Made by a program: the position numbers and the translations under genes. Under the pieces are notes generated by a model. The model was not told the origin of the DNA. It ran no database searches and worked only from the letters and a program-made list of their open reading frames with translations. A DNA stretch of 57,500 nt from Prorocentrum cordatum. Taxonomy: Eukaryota > Sar > Dinophyceae > Prorocentrales > Prorocentraceae. This document shows, one piece after another, positions 19,391-28,599 of this stretch (positions are counted from its first letter, which is position 1; each line of letters begins with the position of its first letter). The stretch lies in NCBI GenBank assembly GCA_963575745.1, contig CAUYUJ010006324.1, positions 57,501-115,000 of the forward strand. Reading direction: 5' to 3'.

Positions 19391-19829
19391 AATATAAGCA
19401 GGACCGCGTTCGCATGCCCGGACTCAGCCAACACACGATCGAGCCTAACTAAAGCTGTGCGAGCGGACCGCCTCGCTCGGACATGTCGCCAGAATGGCGT
19501 GTCCGAGCGAGGCGGTTTCCCGAATGCATCAAGTAACGCAAACAATCGACATCGATAGCTCGTCATGACATCGCTGCTCAAATCGCATCGCGCCCCGACG
19601 CACGTATCGTGTGTATCTCTACGTTGTGGTTGGCGTGGATGCCGCGTGCCCGTGCGCGCGCTGGCGCGTGCGGCGTAGAGACTCGCGCGCTGGCACTTGC
19701 GTCGGGGGTGATGCGATTGGAGCAGCGGCGACCTCATATGCGCATGTGGATAATGAGGGCGAGGCGGAAACATGACACGTCAACCACGCATATCACTTGG
19801 TGCCCTTGCTCGTGATCTGAAGGATGCAG
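19391..19829. mobile_element. Two hairpin structures, one MITE-like
   Basis: 19468-19515: CCGCCTCGCTCGGACATGTC pairs with GTCCGAGCGAGGCGG across a short loop. 19565-19740: the left arm (ATCGCTGCTCAAATCGCATC, CGCCCCGACGCACG) is repeated inverted at 19694-19735 (TTGCGTCGGGGGTGATGCG, ATTGGAGCAGCGG), with inner pairing of ATCTCTACG to CGTAGAGA. The second has the layout of a small terminal-inverted-repeat element of about 175 bp. Confidence 0.65.
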
Positions 19830-20334
19830 ATTGAGGGATACGAGGAGGAGATTGAGGAGGAGGAGGACGAGGAGGAGGAGGAAACGGAGGAGAGACATAA
19901 TGAGGATGACTCAGATGAGGACAAGGAATATGAGGAGAAGAATGCGGAGGAGGAAGACTAAGAGGAGGATGAGGAGATGGGAAGGACGAGGCGACACATT
20001 CGATAATGATGCACCTCGCACGGATCGGTCACCCTATACACCAGGCAGCTCGGATCACGGCAAGCAAAGCCCCCACCGCACCACAGCAACATGACCCGAC
20101 CCACGCCACACCAAGCAAGGCCCCCACCGCACCACCGCACCACTCCAAGCAAGGCCCCCACCGCACCACAGTAAGTTTGATGTTGATGGGGGTGGTGATG
20201 ATGATGATGATGATGTGACGTGGTATACATGCTAACACATGTGCAAATACAAATGCTGATGCGCACGCAACCATACATGCAACAACCATCCTGGTGACAC
20301 GCGCAATCATAAATGCAACCACCATGCAATGGTC
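19830..20334. repeat. GGA tract, CCCCCACCGCACCAC repeat, and TG/CA-rich flank
   Basis: 19830-19990 is a GAG-rich purine tract. 20060-20175 has three or four copies of AAGCAAGGCCCCCACCGCAC. 20190-20215 is (GAT)n, and 20220-20330 is rich in ACATGC-type alternation. No gene. Confidence 0.7.
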
Positions 20335-20356
20335 ACCGTAGCCATTTTGGCTCAAA
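20335..20356 (+). other. Spliced-leader relic, 21 of 22 bases intact
   Basis: ACCGTAGCC followed by ATTTTGGCTCAA (20335-20355) matches the 22-nt dinoflagellate SL at every position but the last, where A replaces G. That A is also the first base of ATG 20356. No GT donor follows, so this is not an SL RNA gene. It is the mark of an SL-bearing mRNA copied back into the genome, and it identifies the host as a dinoflagellate. Confidence 0.93.
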
Positions 20357-21912
20357 TGGCGGACCGCAGTCGGTCGCCCAACCGAGCTTGGGGTCGGCCC
20401 ACGCAGGCGACGAGAGAGGCTGGCTCAGCATTGCTCCGCCACTTGCTGCACTTGTATGCGTAATGTAAGTTGTCGGCGCAGGATCTGTGCATCGCGTGCC
20501 ACCGCGCTGACGGTGCATGCGTTCCTGGCGCAGCGTTCCATCTGTACGCGGTGCCGCCCGATGACGACAGCGGCCGATTTCAGAAGCACCTTGACACGGC
20601 GCTTCCTGGCGCGGGTCCCGTGTTCACGGTGTCGGCCCCGATGAACCCTAGACGGTCCAATAAGAGGGTCGTCCGCGACATGCCCATGCGCGCCTTGTGG
20701 CAAACGTTGGATGACGAGCTTCAGCATGACTTGAGCATACTGCGGATCCTTGACACACCACCGCCCCAACGGCAACCATCGGTGATGGATGTGCCAGCTT
20801 ACACGCAGCATCCGCTCGTGGTCAGTTCGCGGGCAGACGGGCATGCCGACCCCCTCCCGCTGTCCATCTACATCGATGGAGTGCGATTCATATCGCAAGC
20901 TGCTGGGCGGTCGGAGACTGTCCTCGGCATATGGTGCATCAACATGTTGAGCAACAAACGCCACTTCTTGGGCGCCATCAAGAGCGGCGACCACTGCCAG
21001 TGCGGCTGCAGGGGCTGGTGCACATTGCATCCGTCGATGGCGGCGGTGGCGTGGCAACTGTCATGGATGGCACAGGGCGTCCGGCCACCTCGCCAGTGCG
21101 ACGGGGCAGACTGGTCAGATGGCGACGCGTGGGCGCGGTCAGCACAGCCTCTTCAATGCAAGGCGACGTTGCTACATGTGAGAGGCGACTGGAGCGGGCA
21201 TTCGCACGCGTTGGGGTTAGGTGCTCGGAACTCCAAGTTCAACCCGTGCCAGTTCTGCCAGTGCTCGATGTCAGACCTGCATGATAGTTACGACGATGAC
21301 CTGGCGTCGCCAACAGGACCGCCGTGGATTATGAGAACGCACGAGGGGCGCGAACTCGCATGCAGAGCGTGCGAGGTTGATCTCACCATCACCGCGATTG
21401 CTGATAGGGCGCGCCTTGTGCGATCGCTGAAGTACGTGACAGGGACGAGGGTATCGGTGGCCGCCATGAATTCGAGAAACTCGTGATCGCTGGTGTTGCG
21501 TTGGTACCAGGCGACCGCCTGGAGCCGAGCGACGGCCTGCGCGACCTTCATTCCTTGGAGCGCACACCTGTGCCAGTCGCAGTTCGCTTCTGGCGGTCTC
21601 GACTGGGAAATGGCGGCAAAGTGCTGGGCCCGATCAACCACCGATGTCCTTTGTTTTCGCCAGATTTGCACACGTCGCCTGCGCGGTCGCTGGCTGCAAA
21701 TTCCCTTCGCACGCTGTTTCTCGGCCCGATTCTGAGATTTATCAGCGCTGTTCTGTGGCGCGTGGTCCTGCGCAACCCGCGGCGGTTGGGCGGGGGCCTG
21801 AACGCCGTCGTGGACGCGGGGGTGCTGAGGCGGATGGCCGACCTAGACGAGTGGCAGTCACATCGCGTGCCCCGAGAACGGCGACTGTCATCTCTGACCG
21901 CCGCCATGCTGG
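20356..21912 (+). pseudogene. Locus C: transposon-like CGCRGWCT protein, broken 5' part
   Basis: Reading starts at ATG 20356, immediately after the SL relic. Thirty-five codons (MADRSRSPNRAW to LLHLYA) lead to TAA 20461-20463, but the same frame continues as KLSAQDLCIACHRADG with no loss of protein character. The main part has PLSIYIDGVRF, GIWCINMLSNKRHFLGAI, CQCGCRGWCTLHPS, LHVRGDWSGHSHALGLG, NPCQFCQC and CRACEVDLTI. Near 21440-21455 it shifts frame and continues VALVPGDRLEPSDGLRD, VRFWRSRLGNGG, HRCPLFSPDLHTSP and LRTLFLGPI. These blocks match, from memory, a high-copy dinoflagellate protein with clustered Cys (possible zinc binding) thought to be of mobile-element origin. The enzymatic class is not known to me. 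A GT at 21913 may be the donor. One stop plus one frameshift indicate a pseudogene. Confidence 0.75.
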
Positions 21913-23587
21913 GTAACCGCCAGGGCTTCAATTTTCAGGACATTTTTTTACATGCTTGCGCATGTGCGATGAGATGGTGCGATGTACAGCGTACGCCATA
22001 TCAGATCCGATGATGCATGTGGACTGTGGGCCGGGTCGTGGGGGTGTCGACTGGCGATGCGGATGACGCGTGTCATGGTATTGTGCATCGTGTTACAACC
22101 AGACATGCATTGTTTCGATTAAGAGGCTGCGGATTATGATGCTGCTGGTGGATGGCGAGGATGACGAGGTGGGTGCTGGTGGTGAGGGTGGGCTGATGAT
22201 GCGGCTGATGATGCTGGTGGCGATGGTGGTTGTGCTGGTGACGCGGGTGTTGGTGGTGATGTCGATTCCGATGTTGACATCATCGATGCTGCCGCCGATG
22301 ATAGTGATGATGGTGATGCTGGTGATGATGCTGATGGCGGTGGCGATGTGATGATGATGCTGTTGATGATGCTGCGGATTATGATGGTGATGTGTTTGGG
22401 TGCCGATGACGAGGCCGATGCAACTGAAACAGCCGAGGGTGCGGATGATGACGACGCGGTTGGTGATGTCGCTGAAGATGGTGACGAGTGTGCTGGTGGT
22501 GATGGTGATGGTGATGAGGATGGTGATGATGATGGTCATGATGTTGAGTACGCGCGGTGATGATGGTGATGAGGATGATGGTGGTGATGGGCTGGCAGCA
22601 CTCGGAGGGGGTCTCGGGGTGCGCTGGTTGTCTTATGGGTCGGGGCTCCGAGACATATCCGAACGGTCGCGCACTGGTCATCGAGACTGCATCGGTCCGC
22701 ACACCCCAGGCGAAAGTGGTACCCCGTGCGTGGGCTGTCACTGCCGTTTCCCGCGCCACCGCCCTGTCCCTCATACGTGTGTTGGTGTAGTGGTTGCGTC
22801 GCACCCCTAAGCCTCTGGCGGTGGCTCACCCCCAAGCTTTGTGGGCCCCCTTGAGGCCCCGTGCGGTCGTAGGATGCGCGGCGCGGTGAAATACGTCGCC
22901 CTTGCATGCGCACCGCTGCTGCGATCTTCGTCATGCCCCTTGGGCTTCAATTTCGGCCATCAACATTGCCCACACATGGTTCCACTTAGATGCATATCCG
23001 TCATTCGGTGTGCGACCGTCTGGATGTGGGGCCACACGTTAAATACATATCACCACCCCTCCCACATCCGATCACCTCTATCGCCATGGCCAAACATGAC
23101 TGATACCACGACCGCAGACGCGGACATGTACGCATGTGCATATACGGTTCCAACACATCGGGGCCACCTACGCGCGTCCACAGATAACCTGAGCAAATCG
23201 TCGCGGCGACGGCGTATCAGTGCGACCCCGAAACTCGTCGCTCAGCGCGCGCACCCCCGCGACGGCCATGCATACCCCGTGGGGACACATGTGGGGGGCT
23301 AGCTGGCGATAGATCTCGGGGTCTCATTGGCGCGCCGTCACGGAGGACGGCCCGACAGATAGTCTACATTGGCCGCGGCCCAGGCTGCTAACTCTTGAGT
23401 ATATTTGTTTTTTTGGGACGAGGAGTACGGGCGCGATAGGCGTATGGGGGTGACCTCATCATCGTTGTAGATCCCAACGCTGTCAACCACGTATCACTCC
23501 TAATCCTCTGCCACCTCCTCCCCATCAGCATCATCATCATCTTATCGTGCCCCCGCATCGTCCTCACCATTCCCCCCCAGTGTCGCA
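21913..23587 (+). other. Probable long intron or insertion in locus C, with GAT array
   Basis: 22120-22570 is GAT/GGT microsatellite. The rest is unique, and no reading resembles the conserved blocks expected here. The family sequence breaks off at MLGN (21906-21914) and resumes at about 23620 (NLPNTLRPGGHLSLKAAE), so this 1.7 kb interrupts the gene. Splice ends are not resolved. Confidence 0.55.
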
Positions 23588-24022
23588 TTGCTCCCCCGTC
23601 GATGTCTTGTGCATATCCCGCGCTTGGCGCGCAAATTTAATCTCCCGAACACGCTGCGCCCCGGCGGCCATCTGAGTTTGAAAGCTGCGGAGGCGGCGAC
23701 AGTGCTTGGTTTCTGCGTGGAGACGCTGATCAAATACGGGGGGGTGGCGGTTTTCGGCGAGGGGATCATCGGCGCAGGCTACGCTCTGCAACGCATCGTG
23801 CTTGAAATCAAACAGCAGCCCGCGATGCCAGACCAAGCCGGTATTGATCGCATTCGCGCAGCATTGGATTCTTTTTTTCGGTGCTGGAAGCTGGCTGGAT
23901 TGCACTTCGCGCCGAAGAACCACTTGCTGGCCCACATGCTCCTCAGGACAGACACCCCCGATCCTGGGCCCACCCTTGGGCGGCGGTCAGACGAGACGGG
24001 GGCCGTCATACAGCGTTCTCAG
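23588..24022 (+). CDS. Locus C 3' exon (LSLKAAEAATVLGF block)
   Basis: Reads NLPNTLRPGGHLSLKAAE, VLGFCVETLIKYGGVAVFG, then AALDSFFRCWKLAGLHFAP and KNHLLAHMLLRTDT, the expected continuation of the CGCRGWCT family (Lys-Ala-Ala-Glu block, then a P-K-x-H-L block). It ends at CAG before GTGCCG (24023), a canonical donor in phase 0. The 5' limit is approximate; the frame is open from about 23588. It belongs to the same broken gene as 20356-21912. Confidence 0.65.
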
Positions 24023-24174
24023 GTGCCGACCAGTCCCATCGAGCGGATCAAAATCCCAACGCGAATCCCAACGCGTTGGGATTTTGATCCGCTTGGGGAG
24101 GCGGTGCGGGGATGCCGTGGGGGGCGGGGCTTGTCGGATCCGATGTTCTTGACCCCCGGGGGGTCCCGTGGCAG
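24023..24174 (+). repeat. 152-nt intron built around a perfect 22-bp hairpin (element 4)
   Basis: Bounded by CAG-GTGCCG and GGCAG-GGCAAC, joining two family blocks in phase 0. At its centre AGCGGATCAAAATCCCAACG (24042 on, 22 nt in full) is perfectly repeated in inverted form at 24072-24093 with an 8-nt loop. The core is the same TTGGGATTT unit seen at 11722, 14833 and 18311. Confidence 0.7.
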
Positions 24175-24450
24175 GGCAACCCCCGCGCCTACCATTGTTT
24201 CTTGGACGAGAGCCTGACCGCGTGCTTCGCAGCCTGGCAGAGTATTGTCACCGCGACGCATTCGCCACCCGTATTTAAGCTTGTCAATTTGCAAAGCCGA
24301 TTGCAAATTAATAGCAGCTTCGCATCGGCTGGATCGCGGCCCCCCCCCATCGCGGCAGGGCTGCTGCGAACCCGCGTGCGAGAGGGGGGCGCGGGAAATG
24401 AGCGCGAGGGGGATGCAGAGGAGGATGGGGAAGACGAGGAGGATGATTAG
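24175..24450 (+). CDS. Locus C last exon (GNPRAYHCFLDESL block)
   Basis: Begins after AG-G at 24173-24174 and reads GNPRAYHCFLDESLTACF, AAWQSIVTATHSPPVFKL, then a poorly conserved acidic tail ending in GEDEEDD and TAG 24448-24450. G-N-P plus L-D-E-S is the expected C-terminal block of the family. No stop or shift in this exon. Confidence 0.65.
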   Translation, partial: GNPRAYHCFLDESLTACFAAWQSIVTATHSPPVFKLVNLQSRLQINSSFASAGSRPPPIAAGLLRTRVREGGAGNEREGDAEEDGEDEEDD

Positions 24451-24795
24451 GATGATGAGGAGGAGGGCTTCCTTTTTTGAGAGCCTCTCGGGCGCTTCGC
24501 CACGACGGCTGGGGGCAGAGGCTGCAACGGCGCATCCCGGAGGCACTGTGCAACTGTTTTTTTTCCTGTGCACGCCCGCGCGCGTGTGATCCGCATTAGT
24601 CGGCTGGTTGGGGGGTCAAGCCACTAAAACTGAGACGGCGCTACGATTACGCGGCAGACGCAAACGGATGGGGACGCATATCTAAGAGGTAGGGGGCGCG
24701 CGCGACACGCGCGTGCAATCGCGAGTTCACCGAAGTCACATCGCAGCTCGCCGTCCCCGCATATACCTGAGAGCGTATGCGGTCGCGCGCGAGCG

Positions 24796-24892
<97 letters not shown>

Positions 24893-25087
24893 CGCGATGG
24901 GGAGGTCGAGGCGGATATGCAGACAAGGAAGAATCCAAGGACGATGGGAATGATGATGAGGAGACGGAGGGGGAGGGAGGAGGAGGAGGAGGGGCGAGGC
25001 GGATATGGAGAAGGGCAGGCGCGGAGATAATCGCGAAGCGCGGAATGTATAATAAAACGAAACGACGTTGGTCACGAACCCATGTGT
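24451..25087. repeat. Unique sequence with a perfect (GA)n
   Basis: (TA)6 then (GA)n at 24797-24888, among the purest simple repeats here. The rest is unique with no convincing gene; 24960-25000 is GGA-rich. Confidence 0.8.
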
Positions 25088-25135
25088 ACCGCAGCCGTTT
25101 TGGGACTAACCCATTTACAATCCATATTGGCTTGA
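25088..25135 (+). other. Possible degenerate tandem SL relic
   Basis: 25088-25109 matches the SL at 16 of 22 positions (ACCGCAGCCGTTTTGG). 25121-25135 (CCATATTGGCTTGAC) matches its last 15 bases at 11 positions. A complete copy followed by a shorter copy starting at CCATTTT is the pattern expected after repeated trans-splicing and reinsertion, since the SL has an internal AG. Each match alone is weak. It lies 44 bp before ATG 25179. Confidence 0.3.
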
Positions 25136-25178
25136 CGGGCCGATAGTTGCACCGTGCGCGTGGCATTCCGCGTCGAGC

Positions 25179-25859
25179 ATGCCGATGAAGGTTAAGGGTG
25201 AGTGCTGTTGGTGGAACCAGGTTGACCAGCGCGAGCTGGAGATGGAGCCGAAGCACGGGCCAGAGTGGATCATTAGTACAACAGGTGAATGGTTGATTCC
25301 AGAGTGGTACCAGTGGCATCCCGATTCATGGGCGTTCAAGTGCATGTTGTGCAATTTGGACGCGCCGAATGACAGCCGCGTGAGTTCGAACAAACCTCAG
25401 AATGGTCTGCGGTGGAAGCCGAAGGAGATGTTCCCAGACCAGGCACGGCTGATTGCGAGGGTGGTTCCGAATGCTGAGTATGACTATGAGGACCCGTGGG
25501 ACCTCAACCCAGCGAAGCAAGGTGGTGATCGTGGTGGTGCTCCTGCTGTTGGTGATCGTGGTGATGCTCCTGCTCGTGGTGTTGGGAGCAGGGGCCCGTG
25601 GGTGCGTCGTGATGGAGATGGTGTGTTGGCGCTGGCGCATCCGCAGCCGCCGCCTGGGCTGGGTCGCGGCGATCATCGCATCGAGTTTGATGAGATCAAA
25701 ACTGAGATAAGGAATCTAAACACTGCGGTGGAAGGTCTTCAGACTCTTGCGCTGGCATTGTCTGCAGCGATTCGTGAGTTGAGCGGTCAGTCTCCAGCGA
25801 CGCGCGATGGTGCGCCGAAGGGGACCCCAAAAGAGGAGTCCGATGATGGCGCTGATTAA
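25179..25859 (+). CDS. Intact 226-residue protein, degenerate Cys motif plus coiled coil
   Basis: ATG 25179 to TAA 25857-25859, one exon, no breaks. Residues 1-60 are Trp/Cys-rich (ECCWWNQ, WLIPEWYQW, FKCMLCNL), residues 100-150 are Gly/Arg/Asp-rich, and the C-terminus (FDEIKTEIRNLNTAVEGL, LALALSAAIREL) is a likely coiled coil. From memory, many dinoflagellate proteins pair W-x-C-x-x-C and a later His with such tails. Here no histidines follow KCMLC at zinc-finger spacing, so a zinc site may be lost. A weak SL-like sequence upstream suggests a retrocopy. Function unknown. Confidence 0.65.
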   Translation: MPMKVKGECCWWNQVDQRELEMEPKHGPEWIISTTGEWLIPEWYQWHPDSWAFKCMLCNLDAPNDSRVSSNKPQNGLRWKPKEMFPDQARLIARVVPNAEYDYEDPWDLNPAKQGGDRGGAPAVGDRGDAPARGVGSRGPWVRRDGDGVLALAHPQPPPGLGRGDHRIEFDEIKTEIRNLNTAVEGLQTLALALSAAIRELSGQSPATRDGAPKGTPKEESDDGAD

Positions 25860-26640
25860 ACGTGGTGTTTCAAGGCTTATATGGCCATATGCAGTTTGGG
25901 TTCGGCCGAACCCACTTCGCCATTGGCGCAAGCCTCGCGACGAGCTTTCGTGCGCGAGGAGCACGCGTCTTTACATTAAGAGCCCTGCCGCGCTCGCCAG
26001 CCACCAGCCATCGCCATATGTGTTTTACGTGCTGGATATGCCCGAGCGCTCGAGATACAGAGATCTGTGGGATCCAAGACTCTGAGGAGGAAAACTCACA
26101 GACTCTGCTGAGTAGAACCCAAAGGCGCCAACGAGGCCCCTAAACTCCGAGGCTCCAGAGGCCCCTAAACAGCTGGCCCGAATTAAGCTCCAGGGGCTCC
26201 AGAGGCTAACCAGCTCCAGAGGCTCCAGAGGCTCCAGAGGCCCCAGAGGCTCCAGATGCTCCAGAGGCTCCAGAGCTCCAGGGGCCCCAGAGGCTCCAGA
26301 GGCCCCAGATCACGAACAGCTTGAAGATATAAATTGGCTGACGCTTCAAGCTCTGAATCGACCAACTCCTGGAGTTCAGGCAATCAAAGAAAACATATGA
26401 TGGGCATGACGTTGGCATACATGTCATGTGGGCATGCTGGCATATCATGCGATTGTACAACAAACCAGTACATGTGAATGCTTCCCACATAGAAATATAT
26501 GTATGTCTATGCCTGCATGCACGCATGCATGCGCATGAATATGTACATACTGCAAATATACATGTATACTCGTATGGATGTGCAAACATACAAGCTTATG
26601 TGCACGCACGCGCAATTACGCATACATATATGAAGTAAAA
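25860..26640. repeat. AGGCTCCAG repeat and alternating purine-pyrimidine tract
   Basis: 26120-26315 repeats CCAGAGGCTCC and CCCCAGAGG. 26400-26640 is TG/CA/TA alternation (ACATGTACATAC, GCATGCATGCGCATG), a possible Z-DNA former. 25860-26120 is unique without a clear gene. Confidence 0.75.
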
Positions 26641-26642
26641 AA

Positions 26643-26760
26643 AGTGATCTGGTCAAGCCAACATAACAGAAAATGTGATCGGGACAAGCCAACAAAAAAC
26701 AGCAATGTTCATCCAGATCCCGTTCCGGGATCGGAAGACCCTCTGGGATGGCCGCGGCAG
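26643..26760 (+). repeat. GATCGGG / DRKTLWD repeat, second copy
   Basis: Contains GTGATCGGGACAAGCCAACA, then GATCCCGTTCCGGGATCGG and AAGACCCTCTGGGAT. Opposite orientation to the copy at 10045-10165. Translated, both give I-P-F-x-D-R-K-T-L-W-D, so the block may derive from an exon. Confidence 0.6.
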
Positions 26761-27515
26761 CGCCGTGGACACCGCCAAAGGTCTGCCATCAATTTGGTCA
26801 TCGTGGGCTCCGCGCTTTGCCGGGCAAGCCCGAGGAAAGGGGGGCGGTGGCCCGCAGGGGCCGCGCCCTCTGCGAGGCGGCGCCAGGGGCCCACCGGCGC
26901 AGACGCTGCCAGTGCGACGCACGCGCGGTGCTCAGGCGGACTGAGAGGTCGGGCGCGCCGCAGATGCACGCCGACACGGCCCGAGCAGCAGGGGCCCGGC
27001 ACAGCGAACTGTTCGCGAGGTGCCTTTTAGATCAGCTGCATCGCCCCCAGAAGTGACCCCAACGGCGAGCAGGACTTCAGGCGCCGCGAGCTGCTCAGTG
27101 GCTCCTCATCGCGCTCGTCTGCGCGGACGGCGCGGACGGCAGCGCAGTCGGCGCCAGGTGGCCCGAGCTGCCGCTGGCAGGCGGGTCGCTGGCGCAGTGC
27201 AATCGCTTCGGCCAATTGGAGGCGACGGCCTGCGGCTGGGCACCGCTGCCTATGGCGCCCCGGCAGGAGGCGCCGGATGGGCGGGGCTTCGCCGGCCGCG
27301 CAGCATCTTGCCTCTGCGAGGGCCAGGTCGACTTCCGCGCCGATTGCCAGGGGGCGGTCGGTTGCGCCGCGCGAGGCCAGGCTTGGGCGTGCCGACCACC
27401 CACCAGCCAGGCGCGCCTGTCTTCTACGCGGCGTTCGAGGGGGGCCGCGGGCACGCGGCCGCCGAGGTGCTCGGTCGCGCGACGGAGGCCGACGTCGACG
27501 CAGGCAGGTCCCCCC
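26761..27515 (+). CDS. Candidate Cys-rich exon(s), unrecognised
   Basis: From about 27085 one frame reads AAQWLLIALVCADGADGSAV, a hydrophobic run like a signal peptide, then GSLAQCNRFGQLEATACGW and CLCEGQVDFRADCQGAVGC, with evenly placed cysteines. It suggests a secreted or membrane Cys-rich segment. Three frames are open in places at 26761-27080 and I cannot choose between them. The frame runs into the repeat arm at 27520. Low confidence; no family assigned. Confidence 0.3.
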
Positions 27516-27519
27516 ACCA

Positions 27520-28260
27520 GCAGACTGGCCGGTGCTCAAGCGGATTGGAAACACCGCGCCGGTTCTTGTTGCTGGGGGCCCAGCGGGAGCCAAGCGGCGA
27601 CGGGCCGCCCAGGTGGCAATGCGACCAAGCGCATCCTCCTCCACTCCTTCTTCTCCTATCCCGTGCCCTCCTCGTCGTGGATGGGGCCGACGAGTGGTCT
27701 TGCGCTGTCCGTGAGGACGCGCCTTTTTCTAGTGCAGCTTGTGACCGGGGTGAGTCTTGTTGGTCCACAGGCACTGCCCCGGTCACGGGTTGCAGCGGCG
27801 TTGGGTATTTTCCGGAACCTCGAGGTTCCGAGCCTGGTGACACACATAAGTTTACATATAATCTAGCATACGCGCGTCCTTATTGCGGCTCGCAGCCGTG
27901 TTCTGAGATGTGTGTATGTGTGTAAACATGTGCGTAGAATACATACATCACGATTGGTGCATGCATATTTCCTGCTGGATTTTGAAGATTGCTGCTCTAG
28001 GGGACCCTCCGGGAAGTCCTCGTGGAGCCTTCTTGGGGCGTTTTGGAGGCCTCTGGAACCGTCTTGAAGCCATGCTGGGCGTTTTGGAACGATCTGAGGC
28101 TGTCTGGGGAGCCTCTTGGATTGTCTTGGGGTTGGAAGGAAGAAACCAACGGGGCGACAGCCTCTCCAACTGGGGGGGGGTGCTCCTCCCCCAGGAGCCT
28201 TAATATCCCCGGGGCCCGCCTCTGGGACCCCCCCTTTCGAATCAACGACGCCAGTGCTGG
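27520..28260 (+). repeat. Composite repeat, arm A
   Basis: About 740 bp repeated in inverted orientation at 31935-32665. Shared landmarks include CCGGTGCTCAAGCGGATTGG, CGAGGTTCCGAGCC, TGTGTAAACATGTGC and CGAATCAACGACGCCAG. Visible divergence with indels means the arms are not recent. Confidence 0.8.
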
Positions 28261-28289
28261 ATGCCTTTTGAGCCGACGTGCCCGAGGAG

Positions 28290-28580
28290 GAGAGGTGACC
28301 ACAGAGGGGGGGGGGAAGAAGGTGAAGACCACGGAAACGCGAATCCACGGGCGCGCGAAGCCGTCTTCCCCTCGCGCACGCCGACAGGGTCGGCGGATTT
28401 TAATTGCAATTTACTGTTGGCGCCAGGGGTCGGTCAGAGTCCTGCGGGGCGCATTCGTTTCAAGAGGCGCGGGGATGCCAGGGCAGCGCCCTGCAGCGCT
28501 CAAGCGCCCACACTGGCACGCACGCGCGCGCGTCAATGCGCGCGCGAGCTCAGGAGGGCATTGAAATACAGGAAACTGAA
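28290..28580 (+). repeat. Composite repeat, block B
   Basis: Contains ACGCCGACAGGGTCGGCGGA, TTTAATTGCAATTTACTG and TTGAAATACAGGAAAC. It recurs in inverted orientation at 30465-30745. Confidence 0.75.
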
Positions 28581-28599
28581 AATTATAGCCAGAGCGCAG

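Noticed and set aside
20335-20356. SL RNA gene
   Set aside because: An SL RNA gene needs a GT donor right after the 22 bases and an Sm-like site; here an ATG and coding sequence follow.
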